A stretch of DNA of 64,000 bases from Chitinophagaceae bacterium DXS (GCA_030345135.1 CP128386.1:3912667-3976666); one strand, 5' to 3'; shown: positions 1 through 10,449, numbered from the stretch's first letter. Notes: generated by a model not told the origin, from the letters alone. Made by a program: numbers and translations.

Positions 1-744
1 ACCGGTAGCTCCTGCCAAGCCTTGAATACCTTGCATACCTTGTGCGCCTGTTGCACCTGTACTACCCGTAGCACCTTGTAAGCCTTGAATACCCTGAGCT
101 CCGGTAACACCTTGAATACCTTGTATACCCTGTGCGCCCGTTGCACCCGTACTACCTGTAGCACCTTGTAAGCCTTGAATACCCTGAGCACCGGTAGGGC
201 CTGCAGGTCCTGTAATACCTTGTACGCCTTGTATACCTTGAGATCCTTGTGGTCCGGTAGCGCCTGTTGCACCTCTGGCACCCGCTGCACCCTGAGGTCC
301 GGTAGCACCTGTCGGGCCTGTCGGACCCGTAGCGCCTTTAGGGCCCCCGTTTAAAGAATATAAGGCGAATGGTACACTTAATAGTTTTGCGGCACCCATA
401 TCTATGTAACCGCTACCCAAATCAACTTCTGTTTGGATATACTTTTGCGCACCGCTGCCCCAGGGGATGGCGCTGAATGTACCTGAAGTAGCATGACCAT
501 TACCTACTTCAATAGAAAACAAGCCATATTGGTTTGTGGCTGTTGATTGGGTTTCCTGGTATTCTACACTGCCCGTAGCAGAACCTGCATGGATCGTAAT
601 ACGAATATTTACATTCGTATTGATCAGCAACGCTCCGTTCGAGCCTCTTGCCACGGCCTGGTACTTAAATGCCTGAGGTTGTGCCCAGGCACTTGTGCAG
701 ACTGCCGCAAGCAGTAGAAATAGGATATAGATTTTCTTTTGCAT
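1..744 (-). CDS. Collagen-like repeat surface protein, copy 1 (3' end outside window)
   Basis: The reading frame runs from an ATG at 744 off the left edge, 248 codons without a stop. Residues 1-21 are a signal peptide (hydrophobic run ending SAWAQ). Residues about 22-130 form the N-terminal domain that often precedes tail-fibre or collagen regions in Bacteroidota (FKYQAVAR at its start, [11 protein letters not shown] at its end). From about residue 133 the protein becomes G-X-Y triplets rich in GAT, GPQ, GIQ and GVT. It is nearly identical to the complete copy at 2225-4501, but this part of the repeat tract is about 468 bp shorter if the left edge is aligned with position 3290. Role is inferred: an exported fibrous surface protein. 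It lies just downstream of its small T9SS-sorted partner gene on the same strand. Confidence 0.85.
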   Translation of the reverse strand, partial: MQKKIYILFLLLAAVCTSAWAQPQAFKYQAVARGSNGALLINTNVNIRITIHAGSATGSVEYQETQSTATNQYGLFSIEVGNGHATSGTFSAIPWGSGAQKYIQTEVDLGSGYIDMGAAKLLSVPFALYSLNGGPKGATGPTGPTGATGPQGAAGARGATGATGPQGSQGIQGVQGITGPAGPTGAQGIQGLQGATGSTGATGAQGIQGIQGVTGAQGIQGLQGATGSTGATGAQGMQGIQGLAGATG

Positions 745-778
745 CCAACGAAAATTGAGAATTGAATTATAAAAAGGA

Positions 779-1294
779 TTATCGTTTTAAAAGCTTTACC
801 TGGCCCTTGAAGTCTTTATCGCTTCGTACACGTACCACATACATACCGGATGCATATTGTGCTACATTCATTTCTACATACAGATAATTATTGTTCGAGA
901 AATTGATGTTGATGGTTTGCAGTATCCTGCCCATCATATCCACCAGATCAATGGAATAATTGGCGTCGGGTACATTGTTCAATGCAATCTTTACAATGCT
1001 GGAGGCCGGATTGGGAAAGAGCGTGACTTTATTGCTGATGTCTGCATTTAAGATTTCTTTCAACTCTATATCGGGTTGAGCAAAGCCCACGGTTAAATAT
1101 TTATGCACCTGGGGAACTGCAAGAAGGTCTGCTACAGGCTCGCCTATAACATAAGTGAGTGACAACTGCGGCTTGATAACGGTTTCGCCGGCAGGGCAAA
1201 TAACACTCCTGCTGATTGTTTGAGCATTTGAATGTGTTACAAATGAGCAAATGACGATCCCGAAGTAAATGGAGTTTCTCATAGCTTTATTCAT
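779..1294 (-). CDS. Small secreted protein with T9SS C-terminal sorting domain, copy 1
   Basis: This 171-residue protein has a signal peptide (about residues 1-24, ending HSNAQ) and a C-terminal type IX secretion sorting domain from about residue 90 (LFPNPASS motif, central GRILQT, terminal KLLKR). In this family the domain directs passage through the outer membrane and is then cleaved. The middle is too short for an enzyme, and no function is assigned. Its protein sequence is identical to the copy at 4536-5051, although the DNA differs at several third codon positions. The collagen-like gene starts 34 bp downstream on the same strand, so the two probably share a transcript. Confidence 0.85.
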   Translation of the reverse strand: MNKAMRNSIYFGIVICSFVTHSNAQTISRSVICPAGETVIKPQLSLTYVIGEPVADLLAVPQVHKYLTVGFAQPDIELKEILNADISNKVTLFPNPASSIVKIALNNVPDANYSIDLVDMMGRILQTININFSNNNYLYVEMNVAQYASGMYVVRVRSDKDFKGQVKLLKR

Positions 1295-1614
1295 AGTCCC
1301 GGTTGGCTTGGGGTGAATTATAGCACAATATACGCTTCCTTACGCATATAAAAAAACGTATAACTATCCGGTTGCCGGGTTGATAATAAAACGTTCCTGG
1401 TAATATTACCGAATAGCAAGTTGTTAGCTATACGCCCGTCCCGGTAATGCAGTCATTTCACGAAATCTATTATATGATATGTTGGGCAGGAGTATACCCT
1501 ACGCCAAATTAAACACCTGAATATTTTTGATGTATAAAAAACAGGCAGGTGCTAAAACAAAATTGACAGTTATGCCGGTATCAAAACATGCCGGGATTTT
1601 TTTATGTAGTTAAC

Positions 1615-1930
1615 TTCTATACAACCAGTGAATAGTGAATGGTCAATAGTGAAATGCACAAACCGGTTGAGTAAATGTATGCTGCTTAGTTACTTCTATC
1701 TCGCGCCTAGCCTCTTATACGCCCTTATGTGCCTTCTATACAACTAGTGAATAGTGAATTGTCAATGGTGAAGGGCACAAACTGGCTGAGTAAATATATG
1801 CAGCTCTAGCCATGATGGACCTCAGGCGTAACTTCATATATGCCCTTATGTGCCTTATATGGTTTAAAAAAAATTCGCTTCAGCTTTAGGCTTTAGGCTT
1901 TGGGCTTTAAGCTTTATCAGTTGTTTACAA
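1615..1930. repeat. Dispersed composite intergenic repeat
   Basis: Two imperfect copies of a short block (1615-1655 and 1733-1772, sharing CTATACAAC, GTGAATAGTGAAT and GTCAAT) are followed at 1861-1930 by heptamer-like runs of GGCTTTA. The same modules occur in reverse orientation at 11223-12000, and the heptamer also at 32629-32655. No coding capacity is evident between 1295 and 2110, so this is repeat-derived spacer DNA. Confidence 0.7.
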
Positions 1931-2112
1931 CGAAACGTTAATGCGGCCAACTCCTTACTTATATGAGGGTATGAAGCAGGATATACAATGGTGCAATAGA
2001 GGTAACAAAATAACAACTATAAATAACAAGCACTTTTAAGGCTGTTAACTGCAAATAATAATATCCGGCTAAACTAAATGATGCCAATATAGCATGTCAA
2101 AGAATAAGATTG

Positions 2113-2169
2113 AAAAAGGGTGTCTTCTTACTGTTTGTTTACACAAACATTAAGAAAAACACCCTTTTT
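2113..2169 (-). terminator. Intrinsic terminator after the collagen-like gene
   Basis: A long hairpin lies 56 bp past the stop of the 2225-4501 gene. The outer arms pair AAAAAGGGTGT with ACACCCTTTTT and the inner arms pair TGTTTGT with ACAAACA. Read on the minus strand the outer stem is followed by a short U-rich stretch. It probably ends the transcript of the second duplicate unit. Confidence 0.7.
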
Positions 2170-2224
2170 TGCTATACGAAGCTGAGAAAACCAGAACTAT
2201 CTTTTTTCTCTTTCGAAATAATCC

Positions 2225-4501
2225 TTATAAATTAATTACCCAGGTACTGCCGGTATATGTACATATTGCCTCCATAAACCAATCTACATTACTTACCAAG
2301 TTAGTGCCCGATGGCCAAGTTGCACCATAATATAAAAAAGCGGCACTGGCTTGTGCAGATAAGTGTATAGTGCAGTTTGAAATACTTGTACCGGAAAGCA
2401 TAATTGTTATTGTAGAGCCTACAGCCGGAGATGAAGGCAAGTTAACTGTAACATTATTAGCACTTATTATATAATTACCACCTGCCACCGCACTTAAAGT
2501 ACTGCTGCTTACAGAATAGGTTGTCCAGGTTGGGGCGCTATACTGTGGTATATTCAAAACACCACTTGAAAATGTTGCGGCACCACCTGTACCTGTTGTA
2601 GTTAAAGTAAACGGAGCTGCAAACGCGCCTGAACCATTAAGGAAACTCGTAGACGTGCCTGAATTCGTTCCCAATCTCGCGGCCGGTATAGTACCTGAAT
2701 TGGCTTGTCCCAATGCCGTTACTATATTATTACCCGTAGTTGAGCTATTAGTTGTAATGCTTAATGCCAGCGAACCTGCGGTGTTTGTAACGTCGCCGGT
2801 ATGAGCAGGCTCGGCACTTGCCGGCAATGTAGTTACCGGATTAGTGGGTGCAAAAGGGCTGCTTCCTGTTATATAAATTTGATTGGCTGCTGTACCACTA
2901 CTAAATCCTGCGCCTGTTGCACCCGTAGCACCGGTAACCCCCGTAGCACCTGTTGCTCCGGTCACGCCTTGAACGCCTTGTACACCTTGTATTCCTTGTG
3001 GGCCAATGGCACCTGTTGCACCAACTGCACCTGTAGCTCCGGTAACACCTTGAATACCTTGTATGCCTTGTGCGCCCGTTGCACCTGTACTACCTGTTGC
3101 TCCTGTCAGGCCTTGTACACCCTGTACTCCTTGCGGACCAGTATCACCCGTTGCACCAACTGCACCTGTCACGCCCTGTATACCTTGTGCGCCTGTTGCA
3201 CCCGTACTACCTGTAGCGCCTTGGGCACCTGTAACACCTGTTGCTCCAGTAACGCCTTGAACACCTTGTATGCCTTGTGGACCAGTATCACCGGTAGCTC
3301 CTGCCAAGCCTTGAATACCTTGCATACCTTGTGCGCCTGTTGCACCGGTTGCTCCGGTAACGCCTTGAATACCTTGTATACCTTGTGGACCGGTATCGCC
3401 GGTCGCACCTGTCATGCCCTGAATACCTTGTATGCCTTGTGCGCCCGTTGCACCCGTACTACCTGTGGCGCCTTGTAAGCCTTGAATACCCTGAGCTCCG
3501 GTAACACCTTGAGTACCTTGTATGCCTTGTGCACCAGTTGCACCAGTTGCACCTGTTGCTCCGGTAATACCTTGAATACCTTGTATACCTTGCGGACCAG
3601 TATTACCTGTAGCACCTGCCATGCCCTGGATACCTTGCATACCTTGTGCGCCCGTTGCACCTGTTGCTCCGGTAACGCCTTGAATACCTTGTATACCTTG
3701 TGGACCAGTATCACCGGTCGCACCTGTCACGCCCTGAATACCTTGTATGCCTTGTGCGCCCGTTGCACCCGTACTACCTGTAGCACCTTGTAAGCCTTGA
3801 ATACCCTGAGCTCCGGTAACACCTTGAGTACCTTGTATGCCTTGTGCACCAGTTGCACCTGTTGCTCCGGTAACACCTTGTACACCTTGTAATCCTTGTG
3901 GACCAGTATCACCTGTAGCACCTGCCACGCCTTGAATACCTTGCATACCTTGTGCGCCCATTGCGCCTGTAGCACCTGTAGCGCCTTGTAAGCCTTGAGA
4001 TCCTTGTGGTCCGGTAGCGCCTGTTGCACCTCTGGCACCCGCTGCACCCTGAGGTCCGGTAGCACCTGTCGGGCCTGTCGCACCCGTAGCGCCTTTAGGG
4101 CCCGGGTTTAAAGAATATAAAGCGAATGGTACACTTAATAGTTTTGCGGCACCCATATCTATGTAACCGCTACCCAAATCAACTTCTGTTTGGATATACT
4201 TTTGCGCACCGCTGCCCCAGGGGATGGCGCTGAATGTACCTGAAGTAGCATGACCATTACCTACTTCAATAGAAAACAAGCCATATTGGTTTGTGGCTGT
4301 TGATTGGGTTTCCTGGTATTCTACACTGCCCGTAGCAGAACCTGCATGGATGGTAATACGAATATTTACATTCGTATTGATCAGCAACGCTCCGTTCGAG
4401 CCTCTTGCCACGGCCTGGTACTTAAATGCCTGAGGTTGTGCCCAGGCACTTGTGCAGACTGCCGCAAGCAGTAGAAATAGGATATAGATTTTCTTTTGCA
4501 T
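2225..4501 (-). CDS. Collagen-like G-X-Y repeat surface protein, copy 2 (complete)
   Basis: This 758-residue protein starts with a signal peptide (residues 1-21). An N-terminal domain of about 110 residues, shared with other Bacteroidota surface proteins, is followed by roughly 400 residues of G-X-Y triplets (about 133-535). The tract is built from recurring blocks of GAT, GAQ/GPQ, GIQ and GVT with very little proline, unlike animal collagen. After it come about 220 residues of non-repetitive Ser/Thr-rich sequence predicted to be beta-rich, ending in STWVINL; there is no T9SS sorting domain on this protein. Known bacterial and phage collagens form trimeric stalks; a surface stalk or adhesin is inferred here. 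A T9SS-sorted partner gene lies immediately upstream. Confidence 0.9.
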   Translation of the reverse strand: MQKKIYILFLLLAAVCTSAWAQPQAFKYQAVARGSNGALLINTNVNIRITIHAGSATGSVEYQETQSTATNQYGLFSIEVGNGHATSGTFSAIPWGSGAQKYIQTEVDLGSGYIDMGAAKLLSVPFALYSLNPGPKGATGATGPTGATGPQGAAGARGATGATGPQGSQGLQGATGATGAMGAQGMQGIQGVAGATGDTGPQGLQGVQGVTGATGATGAQGIQGTQGVTGAQGIQGLQGATGSTGATGAQGIQGIQGVTGATGDTGPQGIQGIQGVTGATGATGAQGMQGIQGMAGATGNTGPQGIQGIQGITGATGATGATGAQGIQGTQGVTGAQGIQGLQGATGSTGATGAQGIQGIQGMTGATGDTGPQGIQGIQGVTGATGATGAQGMQGIQGLAGATGDTGPQGIQGVQGVTGATGVTGAQGATGSTGATGAQGIQGVTGAVGATGDTGPQGVQGVQGLTGATGSTGATGAQGIQGIQGVTGATGAVGATGAIGPQGIQGVQGVQGVTGATGATGVTGATGATGAGFSSGTAANQIYITGSSPFAPTNPVTTLPASAEPAHTGDVTNTAGSLALSITTNSSTTGNNIVTALGQANSGTIPAARLGTNSGTSTSFLNGSGAFAAPFTLTTTGTGGAATFSSGVLNIPQYSAPTWTTYSVSSSTLSAVAGGNYIISANNVTVNLPSSPAVGSTITIMLSGTSISNCTIHLSAQASAAFLYYGATWPSGTNLVSNVDWFMEAICTYTGSTWVINL

Positions 4502-4535
4502 CCAACGAAAATTGAGAATTGAATTATAAAAAGGA

Positions 4536-5051
4536 TTATCGTTTTAAAAGCTTTACCTGGCCCTTGAAGTCTTTATCGCTTCGTACACGTACCACATACA
4601 TACCGGATGCATATTGTGCTACATTCATTTCTACATACAGATAATTATTGTTCGAGAAATTGATGTTGATGGTTTGCAGTATCCTGCCCATCATGTCCAC
4701 CAAATCAATGGAATAATTGGCGTCGGGTACATTGTTCAATGCAATCTTTACAATGCTGGAGGCCGGATTGGGAAAGAGGGTGACTTTATTGCTGATGTCT
4801 GCATTTAAGATCTCTTTCAACTCTATATCGGGTTGAGCAAAGCCCACGGTTAAATATTTATGCACCTGGGGAACTGCAAGAAGGTCCGCTACAGGCTCGC
4901 CTATAACATAAGTGAGTGACAACTGCGGCTTGATAACGGTTTCACCGGCAGGGCAAATAACACTCCTGCTGATTGTTTGAGCATTTGAATGTGTTACAAA
5001 TGAGCAAATGACGATCCCGAAGTAAATGGAGTTTCTCATAGCTTTATTCAT
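4536..5051 (-). CDS. Small secreted protein with T9SS sorting domain, copy 2
   Basis: This gene encodes the same 171 residues as 779-1294: signal peptide, then the C-terminal type IX sorting domain with the LFPNPASS motif. I start it at the ATG at 5051, matching copy 1; an in-frame extension to 5120 exists here but is not conserved in copy 1 and would put 23 charged residues before the signal peptide. The six nucleotide differences I see between the copies are all silent, so both copies appear to be under selection. It precedes the collagen-like gene by 34 bp. Function beyond secretion is unknown. Confidence 0.85.
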   Translation of the reverse strand: MNKAMRNSIYFGIVICSFVTHSNAQTISRSVICPAGETVIKPQLSLTYVIGEPVADLLAVPQVHKYLTVGFAQPDIELKEILNADISNKVTLFPNPASSIVKIALNNVPDANYSIDLVDMMGRILQTININFSNNNYLYVEMNVAQYASGMYVVRVRSDKDFKGQVKLLKR

Positions 5052-5160
5052 AGTCCCGGTTGGCCTGGGTAAATTGCGGCGCAATATAACACATATAACT
5101 ATCCGATTGCCGGGTGGCACTAAAACGTTCCTGGGTATATTACCAAATAGCAGCTCGTTA

Positions 5161-5759
5161 TGGTGGCGTGAAAGCGCGAAAAATGGTTAAGGAATAAGCT
5201 CCGCCCCTTATATTCGCTTGTTTTTACATAAGAAGTGATAATAAAAAAATTAGTGAACATGAGGCTTGCATATGCCGATAAAAAAGCATTTTTCTGACAA
5301 ACGCTTGCTTCTTATTCAATAAATTTTATTGCCATGAGTATTTCTACCAACCGCTGTGAACCCTTCAGGGTAATGTTTTTTGGAGTTTGGTGCACACTTC
5401 ATTTTTTGTCGGACAGCAATGATTTGTAATCCGCTTTCAAAATAATTTGATGAATATCTATTCTTGCTTATCATTGTGCTCCACAAAGATTGGATGCAGG
5501 TAAAGTATCATATCCTTTATGGCTTCGAAGACAAAACTTCTTTGTTATTCCATGTTACAATGAAGAGGTTTCATTTTCGTATATGTTGAAGGGAATAAGT
5601 TTTACCGGTGTAAATGTTGGAACCGGAGGCTTTTTCCATACTTATTCAACTGCTGCATTTTAGCATTGTGGTATAAAAGGTGCGAACTAAAACCATTAAA
5701 GATCATATCCTTGCTTAAGGAGGATCTCTAAAATATTAAAGAAGAAATCAAGAATAAAG
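5161..5759. other. Intergenic region without a recognisable gene
   Basis: About 600 bp of A+T-rich sequence separates the duplicated unit (transcribed leftwards) from the TPR membrane protein gene (transcribed rightwards). I see no convincing open frame, repeat copy or hairpin. Promoters for the rightward gene must lie here, but no clean TTTG/TAnnTTTG pair was found. Confidence 0.5.
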
Positions 5760-7844
5760 ATGGATCAACCGTCAGCTAATCCAATTTCAAAAATGTCAAC
5801 TACAAACAGAAACATCTTAATCGGCGGCTTAGTATTGCTTATCTCTCTAATAATGGCGTACTCAAATCATTTCCATAACGGCTTCCATTTTGATGACTCG
5901 CATGCTGTTGTAGATAACGTTCATATCCGGAACATTAAAAACATTCCCTCGTTTTATACCGATCCCAAAATGTTCAGTGCAGATCCCGCACACTGGGGAC
6001 TGCGGGCACTGGTTACCACTACGTTGGCTATTGATTACAAGCTCGGAGGCAGCTTAAACCCTTTTTATTTTCAGCTCTCCACTTTTATCTGGTATATCTT
6101 TTTATGCCTGATGATGTTTTTTATGTATAAAAATTTATTGCAACGATCGATAAAACATAACACGGCAGCTTACATTGCATTGATTGCTACCGCATGGTTT
6201 GCACTGCATACCGCCAACGCAGAAACTGTTAACTACATCATTGCCCGGTCGGATATACAGTCAACGTTATGTATTGTGGCTTCATTCCTGATATACATTA
6301 CATACCCGGCAAAGCGAAAATGGCACCTGTATATTATACCTGCATTTATCGGGGTCTTTGCTAAAGAAACCATGTTGGTACTTATCATCCTGTTGTTTTT
6401 TTATATCCTGTTGTTCGAAGACGACCTTTCCGTTGTTGATTTGCTTAAACCTAAAAATTTTCGGTTTGCGTTCAAAACCATCCTAAAACTATTGCCGCTA
6501 ATAATAGTAATAGTGGTTGCACAGATATATACGCTGACAAGAGTAACTTCTATACCGGGCATTTCTAATCCCGCTTCTTATTACATATTAACTCAGACTT
6601 ATGTATGGCTTCACTACTTTATAGCGTTCTTTTTGCCAATGAACTTAAGCGCTGATTCTGATTGGTCGGTTATACTAAACATTTTTGATGAAAGAATAAT
6701 TATAGGAATTGTTTTCGTTATCGGTTTAATAATAACGATCATCAAAACATCAGCAAAAAAAGAGACCAAACCTATCGCATTTGGATTAATCTGGTTTGCA
6801 GCCTCATTGCTTCCGACCTCGTTGGCCCCCTTTGCCGAGGTTACAAACGACCATCGCATGCTGTTTGCTTTTGTAGGTTTGGCCCTGAGTGTAGTAACTT
6901 ATATAGGTTTATTGCTCATTAAATTTGAAAAACAAATTAAAGCTAATAAAGAGTACCGGGCACTTATTGCTTTAAGCCTTTTGTTAGTTCTTGGATTAAA
7001 TGCTTATGGCGTTTATCAACGCAATAAAATATGGCACGATGAAGAATCGTTATGGCACGATGTGACTATTAAAAGCCCTTTAAACGGACGCGGCTTGATG
7101 AATTATGGCCTTACGCAAATGGAGAAAGGAAACTACTCTGTTGCCGATATTTATTTTCAAAGGGCCTCTCAATACCTCCCTTACTATAATACGCTTTTTA
7201 TTAATACAGCAATATTAAAAGGAGCCATGGGTAACCCGCAAGAAGCCGAAGCTAATTTTATTAAGGCCAGGAACATGAGTCCGAACACTTTTGATTCATA
7301 CGTTTTTTATGCCCGCTGGTTAAAGCAGGTTAATCGCGTAGATGAAGCAGTTCAAATGAGCGAAAAGGCTTTACAACTGAACCCTTATTCATTAATGGCG
7401 CTTAATATACTGATGAGTAGCTACAACACATTAGGCATGTGGGACAAATTGGTGGAAACCTCTAATAAATACCTCGCTTTGGCCCCCGGAGATACTACAG
7501 CACTTACATTTCAGCAGGCAGGCAAAACCCATGCTGCCATTGCCGAAAGAGAGGCTCCTGTTACCGGCAACACTGCAACAACCTTAACTGCGGCTAATTA
7601 TCTTGACCAGAGCTTAGCTTATTACAACCAACAAAATTATTTGAAATGCATAGAGGCCTGTGAAGCCGCCTTAAAACTAAAACCGGATTATGCCGATGCT
7701 TACAGCAATATGGGAGCCGCTTATAATCAGCTAAAACAGTGGAATAAAGGCATTGAAGCCTGTCAAAAAGCCTTAAAGATCGACCCTAACCATAAACTTG
7801 CAAAAGGCAATTTGGCCTGGGCCGAAAGCGAATCAAAAAAATAG
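5760..7844 (+). CDS. Multi-spanning membrane protein with C-terminal TPRs (TMTC/GT-C type)
   Basis: The 694-residue protein has about ten hydrophobic segments in residues 18-420 and tetratricopeptide repeats from about 440 to the end (for example YADAYSNMGAAYNQLKQW). The first external loop carries an FDD pair (residues 44-46) in the context FHNGFHFDD, which is typical of TMTC/protein-O-mannosyltransferase-like GT-C proteins where acidic residues bind the lipid-linked sugar donor. I infer a role in glycosylating exported proteins or envelope glycans; the acceptor is unknown. The methyltransferase gene follows 26 bp later on the same strand and a GT2 gene lies just beyond, consistent with a small glycan-modification group. 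Confidence 0.75.
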   Translation: MDQPSANPISKMSTTNRNILIGGLVLLISLIMAYSNHFHNGFHFDDSHAVVDNVHIRNIKNIPSFYTDPKMFSADPAHWGLRALVTTTLAIDYKLGGSLNPFYFQLSTFIWYIFLCLMMFFMYKNLLQRSIKHNTAAYIALIATAWFALHTANAETVNYIIARSDIQSTLCIVASFLIYITYPAKRKWHLYIIPAFIGVFAKETMLVLIILLFFYILLFEDDLSVVDLLKPKNFRFAFKTILKLLPLIIVIVVAQIYTLTRVTSIPGISNPASYYILTQTYVWLHYFIAFFLPMNLSADSDWSVILNIFDERIIIGIVFVIGLIITIIKTSAKKETKPIAFGLIWFAASLLPTSLAPFAEVTNDHRMLFAFVGLALSVVTYIGLLLIKFEKQIKANKEYRALIALSLLLVLGLNAYGVYQRNKIWHDEESLWHDVTIKSPLNGRGLMNYGLTQMEKGNYSVADIYFQRASQYLPYYNTLFINTAILKGAMGNPQEAEANFIKARNMSPNTFDSYVFYARWLKQVNRVDEAVQMSEKALQLNPYSLMALNILMSSYNTLGMWDKLVETSNKYLALAPGDTTALTFQQAGKTHAAIAEREAPVTGNTATTLTAANYLDQSLAYYNQQNYLKCIEACEAALKLKPDYADAYSNMGAAYNQLKQWNKGIEACQKALKIDPNHKLAKGNLAWAESESKK

Positions 7845-7870
7845 CCTTTAACAAACAACTTTATTGGAAA

Positions 7871-8575
7871 ATGGCTGACTTGCATTATACACCAACTGAA
7901 AAATTAACTGTCAAACGCCCGGTTGACCGTATCAAGTATTTAAGAGATGCGTGTATTAATAAAAAAGTGCTCGACCTGGGATGTTACGACGAAACAGCTT
8001 TGGTAAAAGAAGATACAGGTAATTATTTATTCGGCGAGATTTCGAAAGTGTCGGCATTACATGTGGGGGTTGACAACTCCAAACTATTGATCAACGGAGG
8101 TATAACCTATAGCGATACTGTGAGGATAATGTATGGAGATATTTACAACCTGGATAAGTTAGATCTACATCATATCGACTTTGATGTAATTATTGCCGGA
8201 GAATTGATAGAACATCTTCCAAACACGCTTGTTTTTTTTGAGAACTTAAAAAAACAATTCGCTGGCAAAAGGCTTATTTGCTCAACACCCAATGCAACAA
8301 GCTTACACAACATGATTCTTTCACTAATAAAACGGGAATCGGCACATATTGATCATGTTCAGGTATATTCTTATAAAACACTTAATACTTTATGCAAACT
8401 TGCCGGATTCAGCAGTTGGCAAATTATTCCGTACCATGTTAAATTCAGTGAGATGATATTGAATGCTAAAGGAGGAAAGAAACAGGTAGTCAAAATCTGT
8501 GAAAGAATAGTCAATGGCTTTGAGCGTATTTTTCCAATGACAGGTGGCGGCTATATTATAGACATAACAATATAA
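7871..8575 (+). CDS. Class I SAM-dependent methyltransferase
   Basis: This 234-residue protein shows the Rossmann-type SAM-binding motif I, VLDLGC (residues 33-38), an acidic residue after the second strand (HVGVDNS), and a motif IV-like stretch DVIIAGELIEHL near residue 105. That pattern resembles Methyltransf_11/UbiG-like enzymes found in glycan and lipopolysaccharide clusters. The substrate cannot be read from sequence. It follows the TPR membrane protein closely and is probably co-transcribed with it. Its stop lies 18 bp from the stop of the convergent GT2 gene. Confidence 0.75.
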   Translation: MADLHYTPTEKLTVKRPVDRIKYLRDACINKKVLDLGCYDETALVKEDTGNYLFGEISKVSALHVGVDNSKLLINGGITYSDTVRIMYGDIYNLDKLDLHHIDFDVIIAGELIEHLPNTLVFFENLKKQFAGKRLICSTPNATSLHNMILSLIKRESAHIDHVQVYSYKTLNTLCKLAGFSSWQIIPYHVKFSEMILNAKGGKKQVVKICERIVNGFERIFPMTGGGYIIDITI

Positions 8576-8593
8576 GCCACACTCGTTCTATTG

Positions 8594-9388
8594 TTATTGC
8601 AAATTCTCTTTATGCCCCAGGGCATAAACACGTGCAATAAGTTTAGCAATGCGCTTGCCCCACATTAATTCAAACAACTCAAGTTCTTCTTTTTGACGTA
8701 AGCCCTTTGCTAATTGATTGGTGGTTTCCGATCCCGGATGTATACGATGGGTGATAAGCCTTTTATTAATATACATAAACGCTCCGGGCCGCAGCGCCAG
8801 CTCATACCAGGCATACCAGTCCAGCGCGCAAGTATATTTCGGTTGAAATTTAAAATCATCGCCTAACTCCGGCATATTAAATGTTACAGAAGGACAGCAT
8901 ATCGGATCGCCAAACAGCAATATCATTTTTTTTAATAAGCTGCTTCTTATAACACTGCTAACTATAAAAGGCAACAACAAACTGCGTTTAATAAACGCAT
9001 TTAACGAGAATGACCTTAGCTCATTATTAACCAAATCACTATAATTTGTGAAAGCGATTTGTATTTTTTGAGCACTATTATGTTTTATAGCATTCGTCAC
9101 AACTTCTGTATAACGGCTATCATAAACATCATCCTGGTGAGCAATAGTAACCAATTCTGTATCAGCTTTTAATAAAGCAAAATTCCAGTCATTTGCTATA
9201 CCTCTCACCTGACTGTCGTTAATATAGTATGGTATATTATACTGGTCAGCGATGCTCTGTGAATAAGTCGTTGGCGTTGATGTAGCGATAATAATTTTAC
9301 TTTTTGCCGTCTGACCAATAAGGCTTTGAATACAAGCCTCCAGGTAAGGCGATTCCTGATATACCGATAATACGAATGTATGTTCCAT
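8594..9388 (-). CDS. Family 2 glycosyltransferase
   Basis: The 264-residue protein begins with the GT-A nucleotide-binding strand and helix (FVLSVYQESPYLEACIQSL, residues 5-23). It carries HQDD at 84-87, equivalent to the metal-binding DxD region of GT2 enzymes. No membrane segment is evident, so it is cytoplasmic or membrane-associated and probably adds a sugar to an envelope glycan precursor. Donor and acceptor are unknown. It is convergent with the methyltransferase gene, and repeat-rich DNA lies upstream of its start. Confidence 0.8.
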   Translation of the reverse strand: MEHTFVLSVYQESPYLEACIQSLIGQTAKSKIIIATSTPTTYSQSIADQYNIPYYINDSQVRGIANDWNFALLKADTELVTIAHQDDVYDSRYTEVVTNAIKHNSAQKIQIAFTNYSDLVNNELRSFSLNAFIKRSLLLPFIVSSVIRSSLLKKMILLFGDPICCPSVTFNMPELGDDFKFQPKYTCALDWYAWYELALRPGAFMYINKRLITHRIHPGSETTNQLAKGLRQKEELELFELMWGKRIAKLIARVYALGHKENLQ

Positions 9389-9593
9389 AATACTCCCGAA
9401 AAATAAATATTGTCCTTACCTGTAGTTGCATTTTGATCAAATAATTCAAAAGGATCTGCGTCTACTATTTCTCAATTATTTTCTTCCGTTACCGGTGAAA
9501 ATTTTGGGTCTAAAGATGGATCTGCTCCAGGCTAACCAATCGGGTAAAAATAAACATTAAATCCATTCGGAATACTGGTATCGTTTTCAGTAG

Positions 9594-9725
9594 TTAAACT
9601 ATTTGGAGTACGTTCATATAAGTTTTTCTACCATAAGGGACCTGGTATTTACGGAGATTTATTACTGCAATATTGTGCAAAATTTCTCCCATTTCGTTTT
9701 TGTGAATTGGGGCATAGACGCTCAT
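9594..9725 (-). CDS. Possible 43-residue small ORF or gene remnant
   Basis: An ATG at 9725 opens a 43-codon frame (MSVYAPIHKNEMGEILHNIA at its start) in otherwise gene-free DNA. The composition looks protein-like rather than random, but no family is recognised. It could be the tail or fragment of a decayed gene. Given here because 9389-9835 otherwise holds nothing I can name. Confidence 0.2.
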   Translation of the reverse strand: MSVYAPIHKNEMGEILHNIAVINLRKYQVPYGRKTYMNVLQIV

Positions 9726-9835
9726 TCTCTAATAAAATTCTTAAGAATTGTATATAAACAATCGGATACCACGCATTATGATACGTCTTTATAAGTTCCC
9801 TGGTATATTAGCTCTCTGTGCATTGCAAAGACTAA

Positions 9836-10390
9836 AAATTTGATTTTCGCACATTTATTTTCTCTCATCACATCGATGAAACCCATATCCGCTTGAACTA
9901 ACTAAAACTGCTTGAATTGGAACAGCCTTACCCGTAGGGCATTAAGCTCAATAGAAAACCCGTCCATATGGTCTTCCACTGTCCGTAGGACATTAACCAG
10001 CAAATTCGTTCTATCAATTAAAATTTGATTTTCGCACATTTATTTTCTCTCATCACATTGATGAAACCCATATCCGCTTGAACTAACTAAAACTGCTTGA
10101 ATTAGAACAGCCTTGCCCGTAGGGCATTAAGCTCAATAAAAAACCCGTCCATATGGTCTTCCATTGTCCGTAGGACATTAACCAGCAAATTCGTTCTATC
10201 AATTAAAATTTGATTTTCGCACATTTATTTTCTCTCATCACATTGATGAAACCCATATCCGCTTGAACTAACTAAAACTGCTTGAATTAGAACAGCCTTG
10301 CCCGTAGGGCATTAAGCTCAATAGAAAACCCGTCCATATGGCCTTCCATTGTCCGTAGGACATTAACCAGCAAATTCGTTCTATCAATTA
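9836..10390. repeat. Three tandem 185-bp repeat units with REP-like hairpins
   Basis: The sequence starting AAATTTGATTTTCGCAC occurs at 9836, 10021 and 10206, exactly 185 bp apart, with only a few substitutions between units. Each unit contains two short perfect or near-perfect hairpins with a GTA loop: TGCCC-GTA-GGGCA and TGTCC-GTA-GGACA (at 10114-10126 and 10165-10177 in unit 2). In unit 1 the first hairpin has one mismatch. No open frame spans the units. This is not a CRISPR array, because there are no unique spacers. Confidence 0.9.
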
Positions 10391-10449
10391 AAAAATGAAT
10401 TATTTAAAATAAGTCGTGATGCATGCCCTTACCACGGTAAGCAGGTTAA

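Larger units (their letters stand above)
1..5160. repeat. Tandem duplication of a two-gene unit, offset 3757 bp
   Basis: The segment around 744-1294 recurs at 4501-5051 with a constant offset of 3757 bp. Each copy holds a T9SS-sorted protein gene followed by a collagen-like gene. Similarity continues, more weakly, into the upstream regions (to about 1430 and 5160), where small insertions and deletions appear. The G-X-Y tract differs in length between copies, as expected for slippage or unequal recombination. The duplication is read directly; its age and mechanism are inferred. Confidence 0.9.

Noticed and set aside
2801-4083. Long open frames on both strands inside the collagen-like gene (for example Cys-rich plus-strand frames and minus-strand frames rich in VHKVYKV)
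   Set aside because: They arise from the low-complexity G-X-Y codon repeats and lack starts, composition or homology of real proteins; the signal-peptide-bearing frame explains the region.
5052-5120. 23-residue N-terminal extension of the second T9SS-sorted protein
   Set aside because: It is not open in copy 1 and would place charged residues before the signal peptide.
9603-9794. 63-codon plus-strand frame
   Set aside because: No family resemblance and no promoter; it overlaps an equally weak minus-strand frame.
9836-10390. CRISPR array
   Set aside because: Units are 185 bp and contiguous, with no unique spacers and no cas genes nearby.
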